Source: Thermogemmatispora aurantia (GTDB lineage Bacteria > Chloroflexota > Ktedonobacteria > Ktedonobacterales > Ktedonobacteraceae). Taken from it: 64,000 nt of DNA. Of this stretch, positions 7,644 to 16,891 are shown in pieces. The notes under the pieces are model-generated. The model did no database searches, was not told the DNA's origin, and was given only the letters and a program-made list of their open reading frames with translations. A program made the position numbers and the translations under genes. The stretch's first letter is position 1. Every line of letters starts with the position of its first letter. The stretch covers positions 124,001 to 188,000 of the forward strand of contig NZ_BKZV01000006.1 in assembly GCF_008974285.1 (NCBI RefSeq), written 5' to 3'.

Positions 7644-9134
7644 CTACGGCCCGGTCATCCTCATCCGCTGCCAGCTAGTCTGACTGCTCGCGTAGAGGCT
7701 GCCTATGAGGGCGGCAACGAGCATGATGCTCGTCAGGGCGATGACACTGTATTGCCAGTGGGCATTGTCGAGCTGCTGGGGAATCCAGGAGACCAGCAGC
7801 GAGGAGACGACCGAGACGAGCGAGGCCAGCGGGCCGATTACAAGGGCTGGCCAGAGCAGCCAGCGTGGCATGATCAATCTGGACTCCACCTGCTTCCGCT
7901 GCTTCAGGAGCAGAAGCGCAAGGTCGATGTAGATGAAGACCAGAATCGTCTGCCAGACTGTTCCCACCGAAGCGATGCTAACGTTGTAGAAGATCAGCGA
8001 GAAATTGCGAGCGTCGGCAAAGAAGAGGATAGAGGGGATGGCCAGAAAGATCAGCAAGGCCAGCAGCGCTGCGATCGTCGTCTGGAGAGCAATGGCGCTG
8101 GTTGGCACACGCTCGCGGTTGAGCTGCCCGAGGCGCCCAGGCAGACGCTGATCGATGCTTCCTACGAAGAGCACGCGGGCAAACGAGTAATTGTAAGCCG
8201 TAGCGGCCATTAAGTAGGCAAAGAGCAGCGCCACCACGGTAATGTTGCCGGCCACCTTCCCCAGAACGCTGTCCACCACTGAGATCAGAACGAACGGATT
8301 GGAGGTTGTCACGGTTCCCTGAACAAGCAAGAGGGTCAGAGTGCTGGCCAGATAGCCGAAAAGCACGACCAGGGTGCTCCAGCGCAGATAGCCCGGAATG
8401 GCCTCGTGCTCGTAGATTTCCCCGCCCATGTTCAGAGGCATGGCGGCCCCTCCATAAGCTCCGCAGATCAGGCCGAAGAGACTCAGGCGCTCTAGCGTGG
8501 GTGTCCAGTCGGCAAAGGTGCGGAAGCTGGTAGCTGGTTGGTGACCGCGCAAGAGCCAGATGGCCCCGGCGCCGCTGATGAGGACGATGCTGAGCAAGCT
8601 GGCACAGAAGCCGACATTGACCAGGTGTTGCGCGGTACGCAGGCGGCGACTGGCGAGGAAGCCCGATAGTAAGATCAGCGCCAGAATCGCCAGCCCTTGT
8701 TGCCAGGGCTCAGTCAACCAGCTGTGGTTCAGCCCCTGGAGATAGCTGATCATCGTAGCGGCGGAAGTCACGATGAGCAGAGGACCGGGTAACCACCAGC
8801 AGAAGCCGATGAGAAAGCTCCAATAGCGACCGAGGGCATGATGGGTCCAGTTGTAAAGGCTGCCATCGTGTGGAAACAGCACGCCGAGTTGAGCAGAGAC
8901 GATCACGGACGGCAGGAAGTAGAAGACGCCTCCAAGTAACCAGAGAAGCAAGGCCGCCGCACCACTGCTGGCGGCGGTGGTTGAGTTTGTCAGATAGAGC
9001 ATGCCCAAAACGCAGACCGCTGTGAGATCAAAGGTCCCTAGCACAGGCGGCATGGCCTTGAGCACATAACTTTCTGAGGGAAGCTCCTGTTCTGCTGCTT
9101 CTGCTGACTCGGGGGTGACTGTTGATGGTCTCAT
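7644..9134 (-). CDS. APC family amino acid permease
   Basis: 496 residues from ATG 9134, where AAAGGAG precedes the start; an in-frame start 59 codons upstream lacks support. About 12 hydrophobic segments run through the protein, with the amino acid-polyamine-organocation pattern (TFDLTAVCVLGMLYLTNS at TM1 and a VIVSAQLGVLFPHDGSLYNW block between TM2 and TM3). Substrate unknown. It is a clear paralogue of the permease at 37007-38488: both open with LPS-SYVL-MP--LG-FD and end with similar sequence. Solitary transcription unit with a hairpin after the stop. Confidence 0.88.
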   Translation of the reverse strand: MRPSTVTPESAEAAEQELPSESYVLKAMPPVLGTFDLTAVCVLGMLYLTNSTTAASSGAAALLLWLLGGVFYFLPSVIVSAQLGVLFPHDGSLYNWTHHALGRYWSFLIGFCWWLPGPLLIVTSAATMISYLQGLNHSWLTEPWQQGLAILALILLSGFLASRRLRTAQHLVNVGFCASLLSIVLISGAGAIWLLRGHQPATSFRTFADWTPTLERLSLFGLICGAYGGAAMPLNMGGEIYEHEAIPGYLRWSTLVVLFGYLASTLTLLLVQGTVTTSNPFVLISVVDSVLGKVAGNITVVALLFAYLMAATAYNYSFARVLFVGSIDQRLPGRLGQLNRERVPTSAIALQTTIAALLALLIFLAIPSILFFADARNFSLIFYNVSIASVGTVWQTILVFIYIDLALLLLKQRKQVESRLIMPRWLLWPALVIGPLASLVSVVSSLLVSWIPQQLDNAHWQYSVIALTSIMLVAALIGSLYASSQTSWQRMRMTGP

Positions 9135-9585
9135 TGATGCTCCTTTGTGCCTTGCGAACCTGATAGTGCGGGAAGGCTCAGACTGCTCAAAAGACCTTCG
9201 CCGGGATCGAACAGGGTGCGTGTGGCTGGTTCTGGTCTTGTGGCAGCTTGCCCTGGCTTTCCCTGCTTCTCTTCGTCCGGTCTTGTATGCGTGTGCCTCA
9301 CACGCAGGCATTCACCTGACACATGATGCCCATCGTGGTTCACATGGCATAGAGACTGGGAAAGCTCTACAAGAGAGAACGTAACCAGGACGTATATCTC
9401 TCATGGCACCTCTCGCCTGGCTCAATCCTGTTCATGCGTTAGGAGGACTCGAAATGTGCAGGATGCGAGATTCCTCTCCAAGGATAACACAGGTTTGTTG
9501 CTGGCTACCAGGGGGGAGAGGAAAGTAGCCTTATTGGGGGACAAGCTCTCGTGTAAGAGGTAGCTGTTTGGAGATAGTGATCGGA
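9135..9585. other. Intergenic region upstream of permease
   Basis: 451 bases holding the upstream region of the leftward permease and the 3' side of the padR gene. No hairpin, RNA gene or clear promoter box was identified. Confidence 0.4.
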
Positions 9586-10218
9586 CTAGCTGTTATCTGA
9601 CAGGCGTTGCTTCAGGCGTGCAATAGCGCGCTCGGTGACCTCCAGGCCAGCGCGCAAAACTGCCTCTTTGTACTCACGCACGAGCATCTGATACTCTAGC
9701 AGGCGAGGGCGGCGTGTAGGCCGGTTGGCATATTGCTGACGCGCCCATTCCATGTGTTGTAGTTGCCGGAGCAGGCTTTCACGATGTTGGAGAAGATGCT
9801 GAAGGGCCGTGGCGTCTGAGGTCTCGCCGCAGAAAAAGAGCTTGGTCAGGAATTCGTCCTTGGTAAAGCGCTCGGGGGTCGGCTCACTAAGCCAGCGGTC
9901 TAACTCGGCCTGTCCCCGTGGCGTCAGGCGGTAGAGTTTGCGGTTGGGGCGGCTCTTCTGCTCAATGACCTCAACCTCGACCAGACCTTCGTGTCTGAGG
10001 CTTTTGAGCGTCGTATAAATCTGACTGCTGCCCGCGTTCCAGTAACTGGCGATGGCTCGATCGAAAGCCTGTTTGATGTCGTAACCTGTCATGGGCCGCG
10101 TACCGAGCAATCCCAGGATAATGTAGCGAAGGGTATTGCGCGAAGCGAGCGAACTGGGGGGAACCTCCTCTTCCCCTTCCTCTTCTTCATAAGCCGAGTG
10201 GGATAGTCCTTCAACCAT
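9586..10218 (-). CDS. PadR family transcriptional regulator
   Basis: 210 residues from ATG 10218. Residues 28-110 are a PadR winged HTH (LRYIILGLLGTRPMTGYDIK, SSQIYTTLKSLRHEGLVEVE, YRLTPRGQAELDRWL). The C-terminal 95 residues are the Vir/PadR_C coiled-coil dimerisation region. The N-terminal 27 residues are highly acidic (EEEEGEEEVPP), an unusual extension. PadR proteins repress genes for phenolic acids, multidrug pumps and other stresses. The nearest target candidate is the permease downstream on the same strand. Confidence 0.88.
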   Translation of the reverse strand: MVEGLSHSAYEEEEGEEEVPPSSLASRNTLRYIILGLLGTRPMTGYDIKQAFDRAIASYWNAGSSQIYTTLKSLRHEGLVEVEVIEQKSRPNRKLYRLTPRGQAELDRWLSEPTPERFTKDEFLTKLFFCGETSDATALQHLLQHRESLLRQLQHMEWARQQYANRPTRRPRLLEYQMLVREYKEAVLRAGLEVTERAIARLKQRLSDNS

Positions 10219-10619
10219 AGGGCCTCTTCTCTTATCTTCTCCAGCTAAGCTGATGGCATGGCTCTGGCCTTACTGCCAGAGCAAGCAGGCAAATAAGTAA
10301 GTAGGGCGATATGCTGGCAATGCTGGCGGCCAGGGACCGCCGTGGAAAGCCATCGCATTTTACTATTATAGCATTGTTCTCGGCGTCAGACAGAAGAGAA
10401 GGCGAGAAAGCAGGCGGCACTCTCTCCTGGGGTTCGGAACCCAGCCCAGATCATGGTCAAATTTTTAACCTCTCTTTCTTCGAGTCGTATATCTTTACGA
10501 AGCAAGCAAACCTTCCGCCAGGTGGAAGGGAAGTGCCGGCGAGAGCTGGTGGAGATTCTGTGGCAGGGGCCTCATCCAGGGAAGTAGCTAGGCTGAGACA
10601 AAGCAGAACAGGAGTGTAT
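10219..10619. other. Divergent intergenic region padR / tandem-domain gene
   Basis: 401 bases. A leftward TATAAT (complement of 10365-10370) could serve padR, but the -35 is not clear. No hairpins or RNA genes noticed. Confidence 0.35.
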
Positions 10620-11129
10620 ATGAGTACCCGTTTCTACAACACTAGAGATATCGATCTGGAGCGTCTGGCCCATGATCTGGAGAGTATCTTGCAAGCGAAG
10701 GGCTATCAGACGCAGCAATTTGGCAACAGCGATCACAAAGTGGTACAGTTGAGAAAGGGAGGCGACTTTGAGCGGCTCCTGGGCTTACAGGCCGCGCTGG
10801 CCGTGGTGATCCAACGCACAGCTGGGGGGATCTCGGTGACCACAGGTCAGCAGCAGTGGGCCGAGAAGGCGGTGGTGGGAGTGGCTGGCATGGCCATTCC
10901 GCCGCTCTGGCCTTTGCTCTTTACGGCGGGCATTGGGGCCGTGCGCCAGGCGGCGCTGAGCAATGAAGTGCTCTGGATTGTCGACGGTCTGATTCGGCAG
11001 CAGCAGCCAGGGGTGCAGAGCTGGCCACCTGCGCCTGGTTTTGGCTTCCCTGGCTGGCAGCCGCCACAGCCTCCTCCCGCGCCGTCTGGACCGCAGTCGC
11101 CTCCTCCGCCCGCAGAGCCTGCTCAGTAG
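10620..11129 (+). CDS. Conserved protein of unknown function (short tandem paralogue)
   Basis: 169 residues from ATG 10620 with AGGAG at 10610-10614. Residues 1-140 match the N terminus of the next gene (RFYNTRDIDLERLAHDLESI, AKGYQTQQF, LRKGGDFE, GAVRQAALSNEV). A hydrophobic glycine-rich stretch (residues 85-115) could be one membrane segment. The last 35 residues are proline-rich. I do not recognise the domain. It lacks the zinc ribbons and FHA domain of its neighbour and may be its partner. Probably one operon or a recent duplication. Confidence 0.75.
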   Translation: MSTRFYNTRDIDLERLAHDLESILQAKGYQTQQFGNSDHKVVQLRKGGDFERLLGLQAALAVVIQRTAGGISVTTGQQQWAEKAVVGVAGMAIPPLWPLLFTAGIGAVRQAALSNEVLWIVDGLIRQQQPGVQSWPPAPGFGFPGWQPPQPPPAPSGPQSPPPPAEPAQ

Positions 11130-11146
11130 ACAGGAGGAGGCTCTGC
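11112..11146. repeat. Hairpin spanning a stop codon
   Basis: GCAGAGCCT (11112-11120) and AGGCTCTGC (11138-11146) pair perfectly across the stop codon of the preceding gene. Confidence 0.45.
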
Positions 11147-11213
11147 GAAGCTGATAGTGTTGGCGTACCTTCTGTCGAATCGCGCCAGGTCTACCTGCTG
11201 GTGAGTTAGATGA

Positions 11214-11253
11214 GGCCGCGCCGTTGCTATAGCCGGTGGGGTACGGCGCGGCC
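11214..11253. terminator. Strong GC hairpin without U tract
   Basis: GGCCGCGCCGT (11214-11224) and ACGGCGCGGCC (11243-11253) form a perfect 11-bp stem between the two paralogous genes. Possible attenuator or terminator. Confidence 0.5.
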
Positions 11254-11385
11254 CTCCCTTGCTCTGGTTGGGCCTGTGCCCTAAGCTGTTACTCTCTGTC
11301 GGTGAGGAGCGAGGAGGGCAGCGGTTACTGCTGAACCGACAGGGCAAGTAAGAAGCGCCTCGCTACCGCAGAAGAGGAGAGACCT

Positions 11386-12855
11386 ATGGATGCCCGATTT
11401 TATACATCGCAAGAAATCGATATACCGCGTCTGGCTACCGATCTAGAAAATGTCTATCGCGCCAAGGGGTATCAGACGCAGCAGTTTAGTAATCCCGATC
11501 AGGCACTGGTGCAGTTGAAGAAGGGAGGTGACTTTGAGGCTGTGCTTGGGATGCAGGCCGCGCTCTCGGTGACGCTGCAACGGGTCTCGGGGGGAGTGCT
11601 GGCGATGATTGGCCAGCAGCGCTGGATGGATAAAGCGGCGGTGGGGACGATTGGCGCCGTGGGGGCAATGGTTATCCCTGTGCTGCTGCCACTGGCGATT
11701 ACTGCTGGTGTTGGGGCCGTGCGTCAGGCGAGCCTGGCCAATGAGGTGCTCAATATCGTTGATGGCCTGGTGCGTCAGCAGCGTCCCGAGGTGCAGATTG
11801 GTCCCATCCCACCCTCTCTTCTGCCTCAGGTTCAGCAGCAGTGGGGAGGACCAGCGATGTCGACGGGTCCCTATGGAGCGGTGCCGACGCCGCCGCCGGG
11901 TTCGCCGTCCTATGTGCCGCCCTACGTTCCGCCCGCGCCGGCTCAGGCAGCCCCTGTGGCGCCCGTGGCCAGGCCCAGCGCCGGTCTGCGCTGTCCCCAG
12001 TGCAATACGCCCTATGAGCCGGGCGATACCTTCTGCTCGGGCTGCGGGCGAGCGCTCAAGCAGCTCTGTCCCAATTGTAAGACGGAGCTAAAGCCTAATG
12101 CGGCCTTCTGCCCGAAGTGTGGAGCTTCCACCTTCCAGCCCCAGGGCCCAGGAGCGCGGAGCGCCCAGCCTCCTGTTCAGTCAGCTCCGCCCCCAGCACC
12201 GACGAAGCCGCCGACAACGCCTGCTCCTGCCCCCTCGGCTAAGCCCCCAATCCAGCCCTACGCTTCCCAGGTGCCGGCCCAGCCTCCGGTGATTCCAAAG
12301 CCAACGGTGACCTTTATCCCCGGGCCTGGTACCCAGGGAGGAAGTACGAAGGCTGACACCGGCTCTAATGCTGAACCAACCATTGCGGCCTCTACTATGC
12401 CCGCCAGTCAGATACCTGCCTATCAGCCGCCGGCCCCAGCAGCTCCTGCTGCTCCTGTGCCGCCGCCGCCGCCACCAGGCCCTCCCCAGCCGATCAAGGC
12501 TCGTCCGGCCAGTGAGCCACGCCCTGATCCCAATGCCCCTTGGGGACGGCTGATCTTTAGCGATGGCCGCGAAGTTGTCCTGACTGGTGAGCGCCTGGTT
12601 GTAGGACGCTATGATCACGATTTGGGTGGCTTGAAGCCTGATATCGATCTGGGTCCTATGGAGCATGCAGATACGGTCTCACGCGTTCATGCGCTTTTGG
12701 AGCATATCGGCAGCACCTTTACTCTGACGGACCTGAACAGTACGAATGCGACCCGCGTCAATGGGCGTCGTCTGGAGCCGGATAAGGCCACTCCTCTCAA
12801 CGATGGCGACTCGCTTCACTTCGGTAAGGTCAACTGCACTTTTCACAGACTCTAA
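11386..12855 (+). CDS. Double zinc ribbon and FHA domain protein with shared N-terminal domain
   Basis: 489 residues, ATG 11386. Residues 1-145 are homologous to the preceding gene's product, including one hydrophobic segment. A proline-rich spacer leads to two zinc ribbons at about 205-245 (CPQC...CSGC, CPNC...CPKC; DZANK type). A long Pro/Ala linker (245-385) follows. Residues 387-489 are an FHA domain (LVVGRYDHD, VSRVHALLEH, DLNSTNATRVNGRRL), which binds phosphothreonine. Domain order suggests a membrane-associated adaptor reading Ser/Thr kinase signals. No kinase lies adjacent. The N-terminal domain has no name I can give. Confidence 0.85.
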   Translation: MDARFYTSQEIDIPRLATDLENVYRAKGYQTQQFSNPDQALVQLKKGGDFEAVLGMQAALSVTLQRVSGGVLAMIGQQRWMDKAAVGTIGAVGAMVIPVLLPLAITAGVGAVRQASLANEVLNIVDGLVRQQRPEVQIGPIPPSLLPQVQQQWGGPAMSTGPYGAVPTPPPGSPSYVPPYVPPAPAQAAPVAPVARPSAGLRCPQCNTPYEPGDTFCSGCGRALKQLCPNCKTELKPNAAFCPKCGASTFQPQGPGARSAQPPVQSAPPPAPTKPPTTPAPAPSAKPPIQPYASQVPAQPPVIPKPTVTFIPGPGTQGGSTKADTGSNAEPTIAASTMPASQIPAYQPPAPAAPAAPVPPPPPPGPPQPIKARPASEPRPDPNAPWGRLIFSDGREVVLTGERLVVGRYDHDLGGLKPDIDLGPMEHADTVSRVHALLEHIGSTFTLTDLNSTNATRVNGRRLEPDKATPLNDGDSLHFGKVNCTFHRL

Positions 12856-13163
12856 GAGCATTCAAGGCCGCTGCTCCCCGGTCTGGTCTGCCTGACTGGC
12901 AGGCGTACCGGGGAGAGCCGCGCAGGTCGGACACTGGCGCTCTCTGACTGCTTTCCCCCGCTGCAAAATATCTCTCACCTCGTGTAGGCACTTCTCCTAA
13001 AAGGACCGCTGATCTGCTCTCTTGCTGGCAGCAGATCTCTTTCGTCTGAGCCTAAAATTTGCATTTCGCCTCGTCTTAACAGACAAGCCTCTTGCCAGGA
13101 GAGAAATACTATCTATAGTAGATGTGCATCTATAAATTTTACAAAGACTGAGAGGAGACGACA
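12856..13163. other. Intergenic region with terminator
   Basis: 308 bases between the FHA gene and the decayed Clp_N locus. Contains the hairpin at 12874-12915. The right part (13080-13163) is AT-richer and may hold the promoter of the decayed gene. Confidence 0.4.
12874..12915 (+). terminator. Terminator hairpin of FHA gene
   Basis: CTCCCCGGT (12874-12882) pairs with ACCGGGGAG (12907-12915), enclosing GCCTG/CAGGC (12890-12894/12900-12904). No U tract follows. Confidence 0.55.
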
Positions 13164-13479
13164 ATGCAGCAGAAGTCAGAAAGAGGCAGTGACTGGGAGG
13201 GCAAGACGGATTCCCGCGTTTGGGCGCTATAGCTAGCGAGCCAAGGCGACGCTGGCTGCTGCGACGTATCATGCATTAAGAGCTGGAAGAGTATGGCTTG
13301 ATGGCCACGATCTGCTCTGGAGCTTGCTCGACGAGCCGGGGGAGGTGATTAGAAGTCTGCTCCTGCGATTGGGAGTGGATCGCGCCCGTCTGGCGCAAAT
13401 GCTGGGCCAGGGCCAGCAAGCGGAGGCGAGCATCTGGGAGGTCGACCAGATTCGTGAAGGGCTTACTCCTCTAGTCTAG
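13164..13479 (+). pseudogene. Decayed Clp_N-domain gene
   Basis: An ATG at 13164 with AGAGGAGACGA upstream opens 22 codons that end in TAG. Shifting frame restores IPAFGRYS, a TAG at 13234, and then RAKATLAAATYHALRAG, HDLLWSLLDEPGEVIRSLLL and RLGVDRARLAQML, ending at TAG 13477. This is the Clp amino-terminal repeat pattern (F..F...A..vL..A...A...G...gteHLLl.LL.e..gva...L..LGvd). At least one frameshift and one in-frame stop are needed. A functional short protein is possible only from an internal start. The frame adjoining it continues into the M48-like fragment that follows, suggesting one former gene. Confidence 0.5.
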
Positions 13480-13502
13480 CGCGGCAGACCCTGAGAGTCG
13501 CT

Positions 13503-13931
13503 GTGGCGGAGGCTGATTCCCTCCGCACACGCCCATTGTCTGGAGTCCTGGCCTGGCTGCTCCTCTGGCAACTAATGATTGTCTTTCAATTCCTCCTGAG
13601 CAGCGAGTTTGGTCTGGCTGCGCTGAGCGTGGCACTTTTTGCTTTCTGGCTGGACTACAGACTTCTTCTTAACTCCATCGTCTATCGTCAGGAGATGCGG
13701 GCGGACAGATTCGCTCTGGAGCAAACTGGGGATGTGCGGGCCTACCAGAATGCGGTGATTCGTCTGGCAAACCTCAGCCCTGGAAGTGGGCTGGGACGGC
13801 GGACGGAACGACCGAGGAACCGCAGTTACCCGTTCTTAGTGAAACGCCTGGCCCAGGTCGATCTTCTCAGGCTTCAGCAGCAAGAGCGGGCAGGTAGAGC
13901 CGACTTGCCCTGGCAGGAGTCTGTGGGTTAA
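13503..13931 (+). pseudogene. Fragment of M48-like metallopeptidase / membrane protein
   Basis: A 142-codon open frame from GTG 13503; the frame is open further upstream into the Clp_N remnant, where QTLRVAVAEADSLR resembles the start of a second Clp_N repeat. After two hydrophobic segments comes YRQEMRADRFALEQTGDVRAYQNAVIRLANL, which matches the segment carrying the third zinc ligand of M48 peptidases (EYQADEYALLTTGKSEAFQSMMTRLANQ in the next gene). The HExxH helix is absent. This reads as the tail of a Clp_N-M48 fusion that lost its catalytic core. A small functional membrane protein cannot be excluded. Confidence 0.45.
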
Positions 13932-14009
13932 GATAAAGCGGAACAAGTTGAAACGTGCTAGCCCAGGCGAGCACTGCCGCTGACCATCACGTGGAGGAAG
14001 GTAGCGTTT

Positions 14010-15239
14010 ATGGAACGAGAGCCGTTGATACGACCAGAGCAGCAGAGAGAAGGGAAGCCGGCTGCGACTGTCCAGCTTGATCCCCAGCGCCAGCAGCAGG
14101 CGCGTGAGTATGCGCGCATCCGGCGGCGCCTCTGGCTTGTGGGGTTAGCCATCGCCGCCGTCGGTCTGGTGGCGCTCTTTCTCTTCCGGCTCGACCTCTG
14201 GCTGCGCGACCTCTTACAGCCGCTGGCCTGGCAACCACTGGCTGGCTGGTACCCGCTGCAGGTGGCTGGCTACTTCCTGGTCTTACTGCTGGTATACGAG
14301 CTGATCAGTGCCCCTCTCACCGTCTATCGCGGCTACATCCTACCGCGGCGCTACGGCCTCTCCGTGCAGACGCTGGGGGCCTGGCTAGGTGACCTGCTCA
14401 AGGGCTTGCTATTGAGCATCGTGTTGGAGCTGGCGGCCCTGGAACTCATCTATCTGCTGCTGGCCAGGCAGCCGCTGACCTGGTGGCTCTGGGTAGCGCT
14501 GGTGATGCTCCTCTTCTCGGTGGTGCTGGCCAATCTGGCCCCTGTCCTGGTTCTGCCGCTCTTCTATCGCTTCACCCCTCTACCTGACGGCGAGCTGAAA
14601 ACGCGCCTGCTGGCCCTGGCCGAGCGTGCCCGCACGCGCGTACGCGGCGTCTTCACCATGCACATGAGCAGCAAGACCACCGCAGCCAATGCGGCCCTGA
14701 TGGGGCTGGGGAACACACGCCGCATCGTCATCGGCGATACGCTACTCGATCAGTACACGCCCGATGAAATCGAAGTCGTCCTGGCTCATGAGTTGGGCCA
14801 CCATGTCCACGGAGACATCTGGAAGCTCATCGCCAGCCAGTCGCTTTTGACCCTGGTCGCCCTCTATCTGATCAATGTCACGCTGCACTGGCTGGCCACG
14901 CCGCAGCTTGGCTATCACGGCCTGGCCGATCCGGCGACCCTACCCCTGATTGCTCTGGTCAGTGCTGCCGTCGGCCTGATCTTCATGCCTTTGGGGAACG
15001 CCATCAGCCGCTATCTCGAATACCAGGCCGACGAGTATGCCCTGCTGACAACGGGCAAAAGCGAGGCCTTTCAGAGCATGATGACACGCCTGGCGAACCA
15101 GAACCTCGCCGAGGCTGAACCGGCCCCACTCGTCGAGATCCTCTTTCACGACCATCCCTCGATCAAACGTCGGCTGGAACACGCCGCGGCCTTCGCACAC
15201 CGTCAGAGTCGCGACAATCTGAATCTGGTCAGGCGCTGA
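14010..15239 (+). CDS. M48 family (Ste24/CAAX type) zinc metallopeptidase
   Basis: 409 residues, ATG 14010 with GGAGGAAGG. The zinc site HELGHH lies at residues 260-265 and the third ligand Glu in EYQADEYAL near residue 337. At least six hydrophobic segments flank it, with the Ste24 order: four N-terminal TM helices, NAALMGLGNTRRIVIGDTLL before the active site, TM pair between HExxH and the EYQAD segment. Family members cleave CAAX-like or misfolded membrane proteins. Bacterial substrate unknown, protein quality control is likely. Sits directly after the decayed M48 remnant. Confidence 0.9.
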   Translation: MEREPLIRPEQQREGKPAATVQLDPQRQQQAREYARIRRRLWLVGLAIAAVGLVALFLFRLDLWLRDLLQPLAWQPLAGWYPLQVAGYFLVLLLVYELISAPLTVYRGYILPRRYGLSVQTLGAWLGDLLKGLLLSIVLELAALELIYLLLARQPLTWWLWVALVMLLFSVVLANLAPVLVLPLFYRFTPLPDGELKTRLLALAERARTRVRGVFTMHMSSKTTAANAALMGLGNTRRIVIGDTLLDQYTPDEIEVVLAHELGHHVHGDIWKLIASQSLLTLVALYLINVTLHWLATPQLGYHGLADPATLPLIALVSAAVGLIFMPLGNAISRYLEYQADEYALLTTGKSEAFQSMMTRLANQNLAEAEPAPLVEILFHDHPSIKRRLEHAAAFAHRQSRDNLNLVRR

Positions 15240-15368
15240 CCTCATCGCCAGGACCGCGCGAGACCAGGCGGAAGGAGCGGATGAGTGGAGAGCCGGACCG
15301 CGTCCAGGCCAGGGACGTTGCAGCCGAAGAGTGCGAGCGGCGCGTCCGTGGCCTGGGCCGTCTACCCC

Positions 15369-15391
15369 GGCAGCGTTTGCTTGACGCTGCC
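15369..15391. terminator. Bidirectional hairpin
   Basis: GGCAGCGT (15369-15376), loop of 7, ACGCTGCC (15384-15391), between convergent M48 and LLM oxidoreductase genes, 15 bases from the latter's stop. Confidence 0.5.
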
Positions 15392-15405
15392 AGACCCGCT
15401 CAAGC

Positions 15406-16470
15406 TCAGGAGCGCAGGGCCTCCATCAGCGCGCTCAGAAGCTGGCCGGCCTCATCTACCGAGCCGCCTGGCATGCTGAGCAGCGGTTGATCGACGCCGC
15501 GCTCGGCCCATAGATCCAGCTTAGCCACGATTTCGCGTGGCGTTCCCACAATGCTCACAGCGTCCAGCATGTCTGGATCGACGGCCTCGATAGCACTCTT
15601 CATGCCTTGCTTCCAGCCCTCGATGACAGCCTGGACCTGGGGGCCATAACCGTGGCGAGTCAGCATCTCGGCGTAATAGACCCCCATCTTCCCAATATAA
15701 TAGGCCAGGGGGGCTGCAGCCTGGTAGCGAGCCGCCTGGCGCATCTGCTCATCGGCGTTCTCGGGCAGAATAACGCTGGTGATATACGGAGCAATCAACG
15801 CGCTGTGAGGGGGGCGTCCGGCTCGCTGCGCGCCCTCGTCCAGGTGCTGACGCAGCTCCTGCCACTTATGGCCAGGCCAATAGACCGGCAGCACACCGTC
15901 GGCGATCTCCCCAGTTTGAATAACATTTTTCGGCCCCATAGCCGCCACGTAGATCGGTACATCCGCGCGCAGCGGCGTGAAACGCAGCTTAAAACCGCGT
16001 TCCAGCTTAAAGAACTGTCCGTGATAGACCAGCTTCTCGTGACGCAGGATCATTCTGATGATCTCAACATACTCGCGCGTGCGCTGCAGGGGCTTTTCGA
16101 AAGGCACGCCATGCCAGTGCTCAATGACATTGGCGCCCGAGGGGCCGAGACCGAGGATCATACGCCCCCCAGAGCGCTCATCTAAAGTGGCCACGGTGCT
16201 GGCGATCAGGGCCGGGGTACGTGAGTAGATATTGGCAATGCCGGCGCCAAGCTTGATGCGCCTGGTCACACGAGCCAGGTCGGCCAGCGAAGTAAAGAGT
16301 TCGTAGCCCCAGGACTCGCCCAGCCAGACAGAGTCGAAGCCCAGCTCATCGGCAATCTTGACCTTCTCGACGATCTCGTTCCAGGCTCCAGGGAATTGCG
16401 GCGAGTCAGCCACCAGCCCCACACGGCTGCGATAAGCCTTCGTCGCTGCAGGCGTGGGATCAACGCTCAT
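15406..16470 (-). CDS. LLM class (luciferase-like) flavin/F420-dependent oxidoreductase
   Basis: 354 residues from ATG 16470. TIM-barrel luciferase-like signatures: ADELGFDSVWLGESWGYE, RRIKLGAGIANIYSRTPALIA, TLDERSGGRMILGLGPSG (about 100-117), VPIYVAAMGPKNVIQTGEIADGVLP, and the late VSIVGTPREIVAKL. The arrangement is that of F420-dependent 5,10-methylene-H4MPT-reductase-like or LLM enzymes common in Chloroflexota and actinobacteria. Whether the cofactor is F420 or FMN cannot be settled from sequence. Substrate unknown. Single-gene unit. Confidence 0.88.
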   Translation of the reverse strand: MSVDPTPAATKAYRSRVGLVADSPQFPGAWNEIVEKVKIADELGFDSVWLGESWGYELFTSLADLARVTRRIKLGAGIANIYSRTPALIASTVATLDERSGGRMILGLGPSGANVIEHWHGVPFEKPLQRTREYVEIIRMILRHEKLVYHGQFFKLERGFKLRFTPLRADVPIYVAAMGPKNVIQTGEIADGVLPVYWPGHKWQELRQHLDEGAQRAGRPPHSALIAPYITSVILPENADEQMRQAARYQAAAPLAYYIGKMGVYYAEMLTRHGYGPQVQAVIEGWKQGMKSAIEAVDPDMLDAVSIVGTPREIVAKLDLWAERGVDQPLLSMPGGSVDEAGQLLSALMEALRS

Positions 16471-16696
16471 GCCTGCGTACCTCCATTGGTAGAATTTGCT
16501 GCTATGCTGAAATTATAGCGCATGCTAGCCTTCAACTGGCCATGCTGCTGCCTGGCTGGTCTCTCAGCCTATCAGCCTGAAAGCCTCTCTCGGCTGGCGA
16601 GCCGTCTCTCTACGCGGAGACGAAAGTAAAGGCTCTGGCTCCTGGTGTGCCCTCTTATCGCTCAAGGCGCTTGCTTGCCAGGCAAAGCCCGGTCTG

Positions 16697-16891
16697 TCAG
16701 GGTTTCAGCATCTTTTTGCGCTGGTTCCATTGATCGAGCGAGCGGACCACGAAGCGTGGCTGGCCATACAGATAGATGGCCAGACAGTAGTAGTCAGGTT
16801 GCCCTACCTCGGACAAGATACGTGCCTCCACCTTTGGAGCTTCCTGTTGAATGAGTGTCTGTAGCTGCTGTGCCTCTTGATATCTGAGCAT
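16697..16891 (-). CDS. Small conserved-looking hypothetical protein
   Basis: 64 residues from ATG 16891 (a TTG two codons earlier is an alternative; CGAGG lies upstream). The composition is protein-like: an amphipathic start LRYQEAQQLQTLIQQEAPKV, then a beta-rich LSEVGQPDYYCLAIYLYGQPRFVV and a basic tail. No domain is recognised. It is isolated between the LLM oxidoreductase and the PL4 lyase. Confidence 0.55.
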   Translation of the reverse strand: MLRYQEAQQLQTLIQQEAPKVEARILSEVGQPDYYCLAIYLYGQPRFVVRSLDQWNQRKKMLKP

